DNA of 64,000 nt from an uncultured Gemmiger sp. (GCA_944386225.1 CALXAH010000008.1:59612-123611); one strand, 5' to 3'; shown: positions 44,072-53,480, numbered from the stretch's first letter. Program-made: numbers and translations. The notes: generated by a model not told the origin, from the sequence alone.

Positions 44072-46801
44072 ATGTCTTATCAGCCCACATTATGCTATCA
44101 GTGCTTCGGACAGCGGCCGGAAGGCCCTGGGCCCTGCCCTCACTGCGGCTGGGACCCGGCAGCGGGCCGGGAAAAATATCCGCTGGCACTGCCTTGCGGA
44201 AGCATCCTGGCGGGTCGGTATCTGGTGGGCCGGGCGTTGGGGCAGGGCGGATTCGGCATTACCTATGTGGCCCGTGACCTGACTGCTGGCCGTCTTGTGG
44301 CAATTAAGGAATATCTGCCGGAGGGCATTGCCCTGCGCACACCGGGCCAGACCCAGGTGTGCGCGCTTACCCAGGCACAGAACGAGAATTACCAGTATGG
44401 CCGCAGCCGCTTTCTGGAGGAGGCCCGTACCCTGGCCCAGTTTAACGGCCACCCCGGTATCGTGGGGGTACATACCTATTTTGAAGAAAACGGCACTGCC
44501 TATTTTGCCATGGACTACCTGGAGGGCTGCAGCCTGAAAGAGTATCTGATCCAGCGGGGCGGCCGCATCGGTTGCGGCGAGGCCTGGAAACTGATGCGGC
44601 CGGTTCTGAGCGCGTTGTCGGCTGTCCATGCGGCGGGGATCGTCCACCGGGATGTGTCGCCGGATAACATTTACCTGTGCCGTGGCGGCGAGGTCAAGCT
44701 GTTGGATTTCGGTGCGGCCCGCAGCAATCTGGGGGAGCGCAGCCACAGTATGAGCGTGATCCTAAAGCAGGGCTACGCACCCATGGAGCAGTATCTGCGC
44801 CGGGGCAGCGTGGGGCCCTGGACTGATCTGTATGCCTTTTCGGCTACCTTTTACCGGGCGGTTACCGGTCTTATGCCGCCTGACGCCCCATCCCGGATGG
44901 AAGAGGACGAACTGATATTGCCTACCGCGCTGGTGAGCATGCCGGGACACTGGGAGGAGGCTTTGCTCAAGGGGCTGGCGGTACGCCCGGCCGACCGGTG
45001 GCAAACGGCCTCTGCGATGATGGAGGCTATGGAGGCGCGGGAGCCGGAACTGCCGCTGCCGTCGCCGACACCGGCACAGTCCATCCTGTCACAGCCGGTT
45101 TCGACACAGCCGAATACGGTGCATTCCGAGATGCCGCAATCGTTTTCCCCGCAGCCAACCAATCCATCCTCCGTCCGTCAGCAGCCGGTTCCGCCGCGTC
45201 CGGAAACACCGGATATGGCAAACCCGGAAACACCCGGTATACCGTGCCTGGCAGAGAAGAAGCCGCGGACTGTCCGCCGCGCTTTGCTTGCCCTGCTGGG
45301 AGCGGCGGCGGTGGTAGTGCTTGTCTGTGCGGGGATGGCTCTCCGGGATGAGGAACCAGGTCGTGTTCCGGATTCCGCTATGGCACCGCCCGCGCAGCAG
45401 GATGAATCCGGACAAGCGGAATCTATGGCGGAAAGCGGCCTTCCGATACCGCAGACGAAACCCTTTGCTGTGGGCAATACCAGCGGCAACCTGAACAATG
45501 GAGGGCTTGTGCTGCCGGATGGCGGTCAGCGGGAGACCGACGGGTTTGCACGTCAGTTTCTGAATCTATACAACGGCCGGTTGTACTATCATGACACACG
45601 GGACGGCGGGATCTATGTACAGGAGGGGGAGAGCCAAACCGCTCTGTATAAGGTGGGAAGCAACTGTGATAACCTGATCATCACCAGCAGTGGCCTGATC
45701 CTGCTGCAGCATGATGAAGAAAGCGGCGGTCACAAGATCTTTTTCGCCGCCTGGGAGACGGATGGCCTGACACTTCGCCAGGAGGAGCGGATAGGCGTGG
45801 CCTATGACGAAGACTGCCTGTTTGTCTGGGAGAATGCACTTTATTATCAGGATGAACATCACCAGCTGCAGCGCTTTGATCTGATCACTGGTGAGACAAC
45901 TATGGTGCTGGATTATTTCTATCCGGCTGCCTGCTTTGAAATGGACGATAAACTCTATTTTATAGACTCGGGCACAGAAGTATTCTCCGCTGTTTACGAA
46001 ATGGATCTGCGGGATGGGGAAGACATGGAGCCGGTCCGGGTGCTGGATGCAAGCGATGGCGACTATATCAGTCTGAAATCACTGAATGGTCGGGATGGAA
46101 AGCTCTATTTCACGGGCAGAATGGCAAACAACCGGTATTTTCTGTATTCCCATGATATCCAGACCGGCACGACCCGCCAGATTTTTGCCATGCCGGAAAT
46201 GGATCGCCCTATTGATATGATCAATGTGTTGCCAGGCAGTGAGAGCGGTAATTTGGTGCTCTTCCGCTGCAGTGCGGGATACGAAGGGGATCGGTATCTG
46301 CTGATGGACCCGGAAAGCTTCTTTGTGGCCCGGCAATACGGTGGTGAGGCGGTACAGCCCATTCTGCCGGAGGATGGAAAGGCACACGGTTACATAGGTG
46401 ATACTTTCAGCAGTGCGTTTTTTGATTTTACGATGGATGGCGCGTATCTCAGCAGCAGCTACGGCAGCTACGATGCCGGTGCCGGCAGTCAGGTTCTGGT
46501 GATGCGGGTAACCGTGACCAACACCACCGACTATACCTATGAAATGTATGACAGCGACTTTGCTCTGACCTGGGTGGATGGGGATACAACCGTCTATCCC
46601 ATCACCGAGTATACCGACCCGGTTACCGAGGAGCAGTTTCCTGCCGTTTATGAACTGGATCCGGGCGAGAGCAAAAGTGGCTTGCTGGTGTTCCAGGTCC
46701 CGCAGGACGCGGTGCGGTTCTATCTGACCTACGAGGAGGTCTTTAGCGGCGGCCGGGTGGGGGATAGCTGCACGGTGGAGTTCTGGCCCACTACCCTGTA
46801 A
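44072..46801 (+). CDS. Transmembrane Ser/Thr protein kinase with beta-propeller-like ectodomain
   Basis: A 909-residue kinase. N-terminal zinc ribbon (CYQCFGQ, CPHCGW), kinase domain: GQGGFG near 56, VAIKEY with Lys near 78, HRDVSPDNIYL near 191, DFGAA near 211. A Pro/Ser/Thr-rich linker (about 335-395) leads to a transmembrane helix (about 405-424). The outer part has a region of repeated strands with Trp/Tyr/Asp (about 480-760), resembling a DUF5050-type propeller, and an end domain (VLVMRVTVTNTTDYTYEMYD) like DUF4352. Both kinases share the ribbon-kinase plan but differ completely outside, so they read different cues. AAGGAGG precedes the ATG. Confidence 0.92.
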   Translation: MSYQPTLCYQCFGQRPEGPGPCPHCGWDPAAGREKYPLALPCGSILAGRYLVGRALGQGGFGITYVARDLTAGRLVAIKEYLPEGIALRTPGQTQVCALTQAQNENYQYGRSRFLEEARTLAQFNGHPGIVGVHTYFEENGTAYFAMDYLEGCSLKEYLIQRGGRIGCGEAWKLMRPVLSALSAVHAAGIVHRDVSPDNIYLCRGGEVKLLDFGAARSNLGERSHSMSVILKQGYAPMEQYLRRGSVGPWTDLYAFSATFYRAVTGLMPPDAPSRMEEDELILPTALVSMPGHWEEALLKGLAVRPADRWQTASAMMEAMEAREPELPLPSPTPAQSILSQPVSTQPNTVHSEMPQSFSPQPTNPSSVRQQPVPPRPETPDMANPETPGIPCLAEKKPRTVRRALLALLGAAAVVVLVCAGMALRDEEPGRVPDSAMAPPAQQDESGQAESMAESGLPIPQTKPFAVGNTSGNLNNGGLVLPDGGQRETDGFARQFLNLYNGRLYYHDTRDGGIYVQEGESQTALYKVGSNCDNLIITSSGLILLQHDEESGGHKIFFAAWETDGLTLRQEERIGVAYDEDCLFVWENALYYQDEHHQLQRFDLITGETTMVLDYFYPAACFEMDDKLYFIDSGTEVFSAVYEMDLRDGEDMEPVRVLDASDGDYISLKSLNGRDGKLYFTGRMANNRYFLYSHDIQTGTTRQIFAMPEMDRPIDMINVLPGSESGNLVLFRCSAGYEGDRYLLMDPESFFVARQYGGEAVQPILPEDGKAHGYIGDTFSSAFFDFTMDGAYLSSSYGSYDAGAGSQVLVMRVTVTNTTDYTYEMYDSDFALTWVDGDTTVYPITEYTDPVTEEQFPAVYELDPGESKSGLLVFQVPQDAVRFYLTYEEVFSGGRVGDSCTVEFWPTTL

Positions 46802-46986
46802 GGTCTCGCGGATTTTGTCGCCTTCCGGGCGACGACCGGACCCTGGAATGTGATATCCTGAAACCGGAAACTCCCGGAAAGCAAGTCCATGGTGCGTTGC
46901 CATGCGAACAGTCCCGCATACCGGGAAAAGAGTGTTTGGCCATGTGGAACATCCCTTAAAGAATCGATTTCCGGAGGTAGTATATT

Positions 46987-47661
46987 ATGGCAATGACGCA
47001 ATGCAAAAACGGACACTATTACGACACCGATACCCATGCCAGCTGCCCCTATTGCAGCAGCCGGCAGCCGATCATTGATTTCAGCACCCCGGACGGATTC
47101 GGCGGAGCTACCCAGGCTCCGGCAGACTGGGGAGGCAGCCGTGCCAGGGACGACAGCCATACCCAGGCCCCGGCAGGGTGGGGCAGTGCCGACAGCTATG
47201 GCGGCAGAACTATGCCGCCTTCCGGCTGGAAACCGCCGGAGGCGCAGGACGAGGGCAAGACCATGCCTATTATGAACCAGGATGTGTTTGACCCTGATGT
47301 GGGCTGGCTGGTCTGTATTGCAGGACCCGACCGGGGCCGCTCCTTTTCGCTGAAGGCCAAAGGGAACACCATTGGCCGTTCTGGCAGTCATCGGTTTGAT
47401 ATCTCGTTGGACAAGGATCGGAATCTGTCCCGGGAGGCAGCGGTGGCTACTGTCAGTTACGATGCCAAGCGCAACAGTTTTGTTTTTATCTGCGGTGAGA
47501 GCTCCATTCTGTATGTGAACGGACAGGTAGCGGAAAGCCGGATGGCGTTGCATCCCTTCGATGCAATCGAAATTGGCAACAGCGATACGATGCTACTGTT
47601 TGTGCCTTTGTGCGGGGAGAGATTCGACTGGAGTGCCGGCCTGAAAAAGGAGTGGGGCTGA
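46987..47661 (+). CDS. FHA-domain protein with N-terminal zinc-ribbon-like motif
   Basis: A 224-residue cytoplasmic protein: CKNGHYYDTDTHASCPYC at the N-terminus (Zn site), a Gly/Pro/Thr-rich repeat region (TQAPADWGG, TQAPAGWGS) that holds Thr residues fit for phosphorylation, then an FHA domain (about 98-200). FHA domains bind phosphothreonine. Here GR of NTIGRSG is present, but the usual S-x-x-H is LSREAAV, with His replaced; NG in YVNGQ is kept. It overlaps the phosphatase start by one base (TGATG). It likely serves as a relay or scaffold between kinases and the rest. Confidence 0.88.
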   Translation: MAMTQCKNGHYYDTDTHASCPYCSSRQPIIDFSTPDGFGGATQAPADWGGSRARDDSHTQAPAGWGSADSYGGRTMPPSGWKPPEAQDEGKTMPIMNQDVFDPDVGWLVCIAGPDRGRSFSLKAKGNTIGRSGSHRFDISLDKDRNLSREAAVATVSYDAKRNSFVFICGESSILYVNGQVAESRMALHPFDAIEIGNSDTMLLFVPLCGERFDWSAGLKKEWG

Positions 47662-48467
47662 TGCAGGACAGAACCGTTCAGCCGGCAAATGATTTTATTC
47701 GACCCGGACGGCTGCTCAGTTACCAGGTGGGAAATATGCAGAACCAGGGGGGCCGGGAATATCAGGAGGATTCCTTCTGCTTTGTCAACGCAACCGATGT
47801 GACGGAGATTAAAACACAGGGGCTGCTGGCTTTGCTGGCAGACGGCATGGGCGGTCTGGAGGACGGCAAAGCGGTAAGCGAAACGGCGCTGCAGCTGCTG
47901 CGGGAAGAGTTTCTGGCCATGGACCGCGGAGGAAACCTGGCAGAGCAACTAATGACAGCTGTGCGGCGTACCGATGAAAGCCTGTTCTACCGATTTTCCG
48001 GGCGGGGGGGCACTACCTTGGTAGCCTGCCTGATTTATAGGGAGAAACTCTGGTTTGCCTGTGTGGGGGACAGCTATCTGTACTTGCAGCGGGAAGGAGA
48101 ACTCACCCGGCTGAATGCGGAACAGAATCAGTGTCATACCCAGTATGCAGAACAAATTGTACAGGGCAATCTGGACCCGCGTGCCGCCAACGAGGCAGAC
48201 GGAGCGCAGCGGCTCAGTGAATTTATGGGCAGTGGGCAGATTGGGGAAATGGACGCTTCCCGACGTCCGCTTATACTGCGGGCAGGGGATCAGCTACTGC
48301 TTTGTTCAGATGGAGTAGGCGGGGTACTTAATCAGCAGGAGCTGTGTGATTGTCTGGCCAAACCCACGCCGATGCAGGCATGCCAGGAGATGGAGAGGGA
48401 GATCGTGTGCCGGAACCGTGCGTATCAGGACAATTTTACAGCCATGGTCATCCGATGCGGATACTGA
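47661..48467 (+). CDS. PP2C-type Ser/Thr phosphatase 1
   Basis: A 268-residue phosphatase. Seen: Asp37 in YQEDSF, Asp61 in LLADGMGG, GDS in CVGDSYLYL, SDGVGG, and QDNFTAMV with Asp/Asn at the end; these are the Mn2+-binding residues of the family. It removes phosphate from Ser/Thr, resetting the kinases. The ATG is coupled to the FHA gene stop. A second, diverged PP2C lies three genes on. Confidence 0.93.
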   Translation: MQDRTVQPANDFIRPGRLLSYQVGNMQNQGGREYQEDSFCFVNATDVTEIKTQGLLALLADGMGGLEDGKAVSETALQLLREEFLAMDRGGNLAEQLMTAVRRTDESLFYRFSGRGGTTLVACLIYREKLWFACVGDSYLYLQREGELTRLNAEQNQCHTQYAEQIVQGNLDPRAANEADGAQRLSEFMGSGQIGEMDASRRPLILRAGDQLLLCSDGVGGVLNQQELCDCLAKPTPMQACQEMEREIVCRNRAYQDNFTAMVIRCGY

Positions 48468-48486
48468 GGAAAGAGAGGATGGTTTC

Positions 48487-49752
48487 ATGAAAAACTTCAA
48501 ACGAGTTTCATCTTGGCTTGCGGCTTTGCTGCTGGCGGTGGGATGCCTGACAATGCCGGCATTTGCAGATACCAACAAAGCTGCGGAAGTGCGAAACAGC
48601 GTTGTGATGATCTTTTTCTATGCGGAGGATGATACCGGTTTCGTTTCCAGCCAGGGCACCGGCTTTTTTGTAGGAGCCAAAGGTGAGGACCCTCAGTATA
48701 TTGTTACCAACTATCATGTGATCGAATATTACATACAGCTTGGAGGCGGCACCAAAGACGCTTATAACAATATGCAGCTGTCAGCCTACTATGATTCCGA
48801 TGATTATGAGCCGCTCTATATTGTGGATTACAATGAAAGTAAGGACATTGCAGTGCTGCGGCTAAACCAGCCTACTGATAAGCGGGTGCCGGTGCAGATG
48901 CGGATACCGGATGACGGTCTGATTGGCGAAACTGCCTATGCAATTGGATACCCGGCTATTGCGGATGCTTCGGTAGACTCTATTTCTTCCTATGGTATTC
49001 AGGACGCAACCGTTACTACGGGCAATATCAGCCGTCTGCTCAGCGAACAGGGAACTGGTTGCCGGTATGTACAGACGGATACGGAGTTCAACCACGGCAG
49101 TTCCGGCGGTCCGCTGACCGATGTGAATGGTGCGGTGCTGGGGGTGACCACAGCCGTTTCTACCGAATTGGATGGCAGCAAAACGGCTGGCTTTGGATAT
49201 GCGGTCAGCGTAGAGGAAGTTATTCCCCTGCTGGACAGTCATAATGTGGCCTATAGCCTTTACGGCAACGGATCCGGCCCGCTGTTTTTGGTGGCGGTAG
49301 GGGCATTGGCGGTAGCGATTGCGGCAGTAGCGGCACTAATAGTCGTATCCCGTAAAAAACGGGCGGTACCGGCGATGGAAGGCACTGCGTCCTCTGCACC
49401 TCATCAGGCGGAACCGATTGCTGTGGCGTCGGGAAATCCGGCAGTACGTTCGATGGCGCCCCAGCACAACGGTCTTCGGATTCCGGTGAGCGGATCGATT
49501 CTGGTTGGACGGGATTCGGTTCAGTGCGGAATCGCCTTTCGGGACGGCACCCCCGGCGTAAGCAAACGCCATTGTTCAGTAAGCTGGGATTCAACAACAG
49601 GGGATTTCCTGGTTACCGACCTGAACTCCAGTTATGGAACCTATCAAATGAACGGGCAGCGCCTGGCTCCCAATGTGCCTTGCCGCCTGCGTGCCGGCGA
49701 CAGCTTCTATGTGGGAGATCCGGCGAATGTGCTGCGGGTAGAGTTGGGGTAA
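48487..49752 (+). CDS. Exported trypsin-like protease fused to a cytoplasmic FHA domain
   Basis: A 421-residue membrane protein. Signal peptide (MKNFKRVSSWLAALLLAVG), then an HtrA-like serine protease with His77 (NYHVIEY), Asp120 (SKDIAVLRL) and Ser206 (HGSSGGPL) in order; no PDZ domain follows. A transmembrane helix (about 262-288) leads to a cytoplasmic FHA domain (about 325-421) with GRDS, SKRHC, and SSYGTYQMNG, all canonical. So a phosphothreonine bound inside could steer a protease outside. GAGAGG precedes the ATG. In the family, HtrA acts on misfolded envelope proteins. Confidence 0.92.
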   Translation: MKNFKRVSSWLAALLLAVGCLTMPAFADTNKAAEVRNSVVMIFFYAEDDTGFVSSQGTGFFVGAKGEDPQYIVTNYHVIEYYIQLGGGTKDAYNNMQLSAYYDSDDYEPLYIVDYNESKDIAVLRLNQPTDKRVPVQMRIPDDGLIGETAYAIGYPAIADASVDSISSYGIQDATVTTGNISRLLSEQGTGCRYVQTDTEFNHGSSGGPLTDVNGAVLGVTTAVSTELDGSKTAGFGYAVSVEEVIPLLDSHNVAYSLYGNGSGPLFLVAVGALAVAIAAVAALIVVSRKKRAVPAMEGTASSAPHQAEPIAVASGNPAVRSMAPQHNGLRIPVSGSILVGRDSVQCGIAFRDGTPGVSKRHCSVSWDSTTGDFLVTDLNSSYGTYQMNGQRLAPNVPCRLRAGDSFYVGDPANVLRVELG

Positions 49753-49756
49753 CCAA

Positions 49757-50491
49757 ATGAAATGGGATCTGTATCAATATACACATCCGGGTGGTCGTAT
49801 CTACAACGAAGATCGTTGTTCGGTGGTACAGCAACCGGATCGCCCGCCGCTTCTGCTGCTGGCGGATGGTTTAGGCGGACACGGAAATGGTGACAGGGCG
49901 GCTCAAGTAGCGGTGGATTGCCTGAGCAAGGTCTGGCGGGAAGGAGATCCGCCCGGCGCAGATGCTGCTGCCAGGCTTGCGGTGGGCATTGCTCGAGCCA
50001 ATGAAAAACTGGTGGAGATTCAGCAGGCAGAACATTTGTCCCTTAAGACCACACTGGTGGCGGCTTCTCCTGCGGAAGAAGGGTTGGTTTACGCTAATTG
50101 CGGAGACTCCCGGCTCTATCTGATTCAGGGGGGAGCAATCCGGCAGGTTACACGGGATCATTCGGTGACATGGAAAAAATTTCAGGCAGGGCAGATTAGC
50201 CGCCGCCAGATCAACGAGGATGAAGACCGTACCAGCCTGCTGAGGGCTGTAGGGGACAGCGACCGCTGTGCGCCGGATGTGGAGTTTCTGCCTATGAGTT
50301 TTGCACCGGGTGATGGGCTGCTGCTTTGCTCCGATGGATTCTGGGAGTATTTGTATCAGGAGGAAATTTTGGCAGACTGCTTGAAATCCGATACAGCTGC
50401 CCAGTGGGCGCAGTGGATGCTGCTGCGGGTTATGGAGCGCATCCGCCCCGATACCGATAACCTGACTTTACTGGCGGGCCTGTTTGTCTAA
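49757..50491 (+). CDS. PP2C-type Ser/Thr phosphatase 2
   Basis: A 244-residue phosphatase with Asp19 (YNEDRC), Asp37 (LLADGLGGHGNGD), GDSRLYLI, CSDGFWEYL and DTDNLTLL at the end. Metal residues are intact. It is clearly different from phosphatase 1. The start is five bases after the protease stop with a weak site (GGGTAACCAA), so translation may depend on the upstream gene. Confidence 0.9.
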   Translation: MKWDLYQYTHPGGRIYNEDRCSVVQQPDRPPLLLLADGLGGHGNGDRAAQVAVDCLSKVWREGDPPGADAAARLAVGIARANEKLVEIQQAEHLSLKTTLVAASPAEEGLVYANCGDSRLYLIQGGAIRQVTRDHSVTWKKFQAGQISRRQINEDEDRTSLLRAVGDSDRCAPDVEFLPMSFAPGDGLLLCSDGFWEYLYQEEILADCLKSDTAAQWAQWMLLRVMERIRPDTDNLTLLAGLFV

Positions 50492-50506
50492 GGAGGATAT
50501 CCGATC

Positions 50507-51967
50507 ATGAAAAAGACGCTTCAGGCTATCGGCCTGCTGCTGGCGTTGATGATCGTGGCCTTTCCGGGCGTTTTTGCGGTCGGGCCGCAGACATTGGCGG
50601 CTGCTTATGTGCAGGCGAATGATCTGTATGTGTATTATGAAAATTCCGGTGATTCTGATGCTCCTCAACTGAATGGCCGTACGCCTGATTACACGGTTTC
50701 GCTGGCGGAAGCGGGCGAACGGGTAACCTATCTGCTGGCGGTAGACCGTTCCGGTTCAACCCGCAACTATCTGGATACGATTTGCCAATTGGTCGACTCC
50801 TTGAACGCGGATACGCCGGGATGTGTGTTTCGCCTTTGTGGGTTTAGCGACAACTTCTCGGCGGATGCTTCCGAATATGATGCGGGGGCCCTTAAAACCG
50901 CGCTTGAAAGCCTGAATTTTGCGGGGAATACCGATATTTTCTACGGGCTGTCTCAGACGGTACAGGCACTGCTGGATAGTCAGTGGAAAAACGGCGAACT
51001 GTACAATCTGATTCTGCTCACCGATGGCTGGTCCAGCGGTGCGGAGAGTGAACCGCCAGTCTTTGGGGATACATTGCCGTTTGTGCTGCACACCTATGTA
51101 TTGGGCGGTGGAGGCTCCCCTGATGAATTGGCACAACTACAAATTCTGAGCAATGGCGTCTTTGTGGTTGGCGGCAGCGGAGAAGATGCAGGCCATACCA
51201 TAGCGGCACGGGTAAATGACATTACCGCCTATACCTTTTCTTTGAAAACAGACGAGAGAGAGCCGTATAAGCTGTTCTTTTCCAGGGAAGGCGCGCCGGA
51301 GATCACCAGCCTGTCCGGTCTGCATATGGCCAATGACGCGAACCAGCCGAATGTACAGGTTCCGCCGGAAGCGGGCAATGACACGCCGGAATCTGCCGCT
51401 GAACCAACATCCCCCTCTCCGACGGAAGAAAAGGATCCCCCGGCTGCAGAGTTTCCTGATAGTGGAAAGGATGCCGCTGCGGTATCACAGGAACAGGAAA
51501 GTGCCCCGGCGGCTTCCGGTTTGTTTATAGGGGTAATGGCGGCAGTATTTGTGCTGCTTCTGGCAATTATTGCACTTCTTGCAGTTCTGCTGCTGCGCCG
51601 TCGTTCGCGGGTCTCGATGCCGACCGGTGATACACCGTCCCATATTCCGGCTACAGTCCCGGCGCCCGGCACAATTCCCATGCAGCTGGAACTGCTGGAG
51701 GGGAAAATCCTAACCCGGGAAAGACAGTTCTTCCTGAAAGACTGGATGATAATTGGTAGCAGTGAGGACTGCGATTTGGTGGTGGATGATCGGGAAACGG
51801 CTCCCCGGCACAGCCGTATCTTTTTCCGGGAAGGTTACCTGTATATTGAAGATCTGGGTACAAAAAACGGTACGGTCTTAGGCGGAATGCGGCTCTATGC
51901 TCCTAACCGGCTGCGCAGCGGCGATGAGATAACGGTAGGGGAAACGACACTGCGCTTCCTGTTCTGA
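50507..51967 (+). CDS. Exported vWA-domain protein with a cytoplasmic FHA domain
   Basis: A 486-residue membrane protein. Signal peptide, then a vWA domain (about 75-255) with MIDAS residues D80-x-S82-x-S84 in LLAVDRSGSTR, Thr in NTDIFYGL and Asp in LLTDGW. A Pro/Glu/Ser-rich stem (about 285-340), a transmembrane helix (about 345-365), then an FHA domain (about 405-486). The FHA has SSEDCDLVVDD and APRHSRI but GS where GR is usual. vWA domains bind protein partners through a metal ion. AGGAGG precedes the ATG. Likely the ligand-binding arm of the system. Confidence 0.9.
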   Translation: MKKTLQAIGLLLALMIVAFPGVFAVGPQTLAAAYVQANDLYVYYENSGDSDAPQLNGRTPDYTVSLAEAGERVTYLLAVDRSGSTRNYLDTICQLVDSLNADTPGCVFRLCGFSDNFSADASEYDAGALKTALESLNFAGNTDIFYGLSQTVQALLDSQWKNGELYNLILLTDGWSSGAESEPPVFGDTLPFVLHTYVLGGGGSPDELAQLQILSNGVFVVGGSGEDAGHTIAARVNDITAYTFSLKTDEREPYKLFFSREGAPEITSLSGLHMANDANQPNVQVPPEAGNDTPESAAEPTSPSPTEEKDPPAAEFPDSGKDAAAVSQEQESAPAASGLFIGVMAAVFVLLLAIIALLAVLLLRRRSRVSMPTGDTPSHIPATVPAPGTIPMQLELLEGKILTRERQFFLKDWMIIGSSEDCDLVVDDRETAPRHSRIFFREGYLYIEDLGTKNGTVLGGMRLYAPNRLRSGDEITVGETTLRFLF

Positions 51968-51984
51968 CAAGGAGGATTTGCGGA

Positions 51985-52758
51985 ATGATGTATGGGCAAA
52001 AAGCACCCTGGGGGCGACGCATTGCCGCGCTGCTTCTGGATGGGATTTTTCTTAATCTGATTGGATACTTGGCCTTGCTTGTATTTGGTGTGGATGTCTA
52101 TGCGTTGGTACTGCTGTTTGGCATGCTGCTGTACTATGGCATACTGGAAGGAAGCGGGATGCATGCTACACTGGGCAAGTCAATTTGCGGCTTGATAGTG
52201 GTGGACGAAGCAGGTGAACCGATTACCTGTTCACGTTCCTTTTTGAGGGCTTTATTCCGGTACGTGTCCGGGTTTGTGTTTGGTGTGGGATACTTCGTAG
52301 CCTTTGCGGATCCCCGGGGGCGTACCTGGCATGACAAGTGGGCTGGCACATTCGTTGTGCTTCGGCAGTCTGCTCCGGTTTCGGCACCCGCTGCTGAGCA
52401 GCCTCAATTAGAAAGGAGAAGTTCCCCCGTGAGTACAGCACAATTGGTTGGCGTTTCCGGTCTGTACGCAGGCCGGGCATTCAGCATCCCAACACAAGGT
52501 CTTTTAATTGGCCGGGATCCAACTTCCTGCGATGTGGTTTTCCCGGATAACCAGGCCGGTGTAAGCCGCAACCACTGCAAGGTTCAGTTTAATCCTCAGA
52601 CCTGTACGGTTGTGCTGCACGATCTGGGCTCTCACTATGGCACATTCCAGGGAAGTGGGATCCAGGTGAGACAGGGTCAGCCGGTAGCACTGCGCAATGG
52701 CGACGAATTCTATCTGGCTGCTCGCTCGGTTGCTTTTCGCGTAGTGATCGGTCAGTAG
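51985..52758 (+). CDS. RDD-family membrane protein with C-terminal FHA domain
   Basis: A 257-residue protein: RDD domain (about 1-115) with GRRIAALLLDG at the start and hydrophobic helices, DPRGRTWHDKWAGT at its end, a short linker, and an FHA domain (about 160-257) with IGRDPTSCDVVF, SRNHC, and SHYGTF. RDD proteins are small polytopic proteins of unknown transport role. AAGGAGG lies before the start (an ATG pair at 51985/51988). Last gene of the island, followed by a terminator. Confidence 0.9.
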   Translation: MMYGQKAPWGRRIAALLLDGIFLNLIGYLALLVFGVDVYALVLLFGMLLYYGILEGSGMHATLGKSICGLIVVDEAGEPITCSRSFLRALFRYVSGFVFGVGYFVAFADPRGRTWHDKWAGTFVVLRQSAPVSAPAAEQPQLERRSSPVSTAQLVGVSGLYAGRAFSIPTQGLLIGRDPTSCDVVFPDNQAGVSRNHCKVQFNPQTCTVVLHDLGSHYGTFQGSGIQVRQGQPVALRNGDEFYLAARSVAFRVVIGQ

Positions 52759-52778
52759 AGCCAAAATACTCCGATGTA

Positions 52779-52827
52779 AAATACCCGCCTGAATTTCAAG
52801 AGAAATCAGGCGGGTATTTTTTGTGTT
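52779..52827 (+). terminator. Terminator of the phosphosignalling island
   Basis: AAAATACCCGCCTGA pairs perfectly with TCAGGCGGGTATTTT around ATTTCAAGAGAAA, followed by more T's. Confidence 0.9.
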
Positions 52828-52841
52828 CTGTATGGTAAAAA

Positions 52842-53480
52842 TCAGGATCTGGCTATCGTCCGTACGGCGTAAACCGCAACAATCAGTTCGGTGATCGGCA
52901 TAGCGAACCAGATGGAGTCAGCACCTGCCACAGCCGGAAGAAGCAGTATCAGGATGCCGCTGACCACGCAGCCCCGGAAAACCGACACGATAAACGCAGC
53001 CCGGGGCTTCATCAGCGCCTGGAAATAGTAGGTGGAAAAGATATCCAGCGGCAGCAGCAGAAAAGAAAGGGAATAGCGCCGGATAATGGTGGGGGTAATT
53101 TCCAGAATCGTGTTGGTAGGCTTCATGAAGATATGAATGTACAGGTTCGGGCATACCAGGCTCAGTGCTGTCCAGAACAGGCTGAACAGGGCCACCGTGT
53201 ACAGTGCGTACCGCAGTGTCTCCCGGATCCGCCCTTTTTGCCCGGCGCCGTAATTGACCGACAGAATCGGCTGCGAAGCCTGTCCCACGCTGTAAGCACA
53301 GCACTACACAAAGGTGCTCACATTCACGATCGGGCCGTACACAGCCAGCGCGTCGGCACCCAGATACCGCATGATCTGACGATTGAACAGCACGGTCAGG
53401 ATCCCCATGGCAACATCAATGAAAAAGGTGGAGAAACCGGTTGCGGATAAGGATGAGAGAGAAACTGCCGGTAAAATTCA
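52842..53480 (-). pseudogene. MATE-family efflux protein, truncated and interrupted
   Basis: The C-terminal part of a MATE transporter (full length about 450 residues). Two pieces in one frame, DVAMGILTVLFNRQIMRYLG and SVGQASQPILSVNYGAGQKG, are separated by a TAG at 53304-53306 where relatives have Gln (STFVQCCAYS). Upstream of about 53460 the frame shifts, and the N-terminal helices are missing because the next plus-strand gene begins at 53623. The remaining helices keep normal MATE sequence, so the decay is recent. The terminator hairpin of the island lies just past its 3' end. Confidence 0.8.

Noticed and set aside
46802-46986. A small gene or terminator between the second kinase and the soluble FHA gene
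   Set aside because: Short hairpins such as GTCGCC-TTCC-GGGCGAC occur but have no T tract, and no frame with a ribosome-binding site is present.
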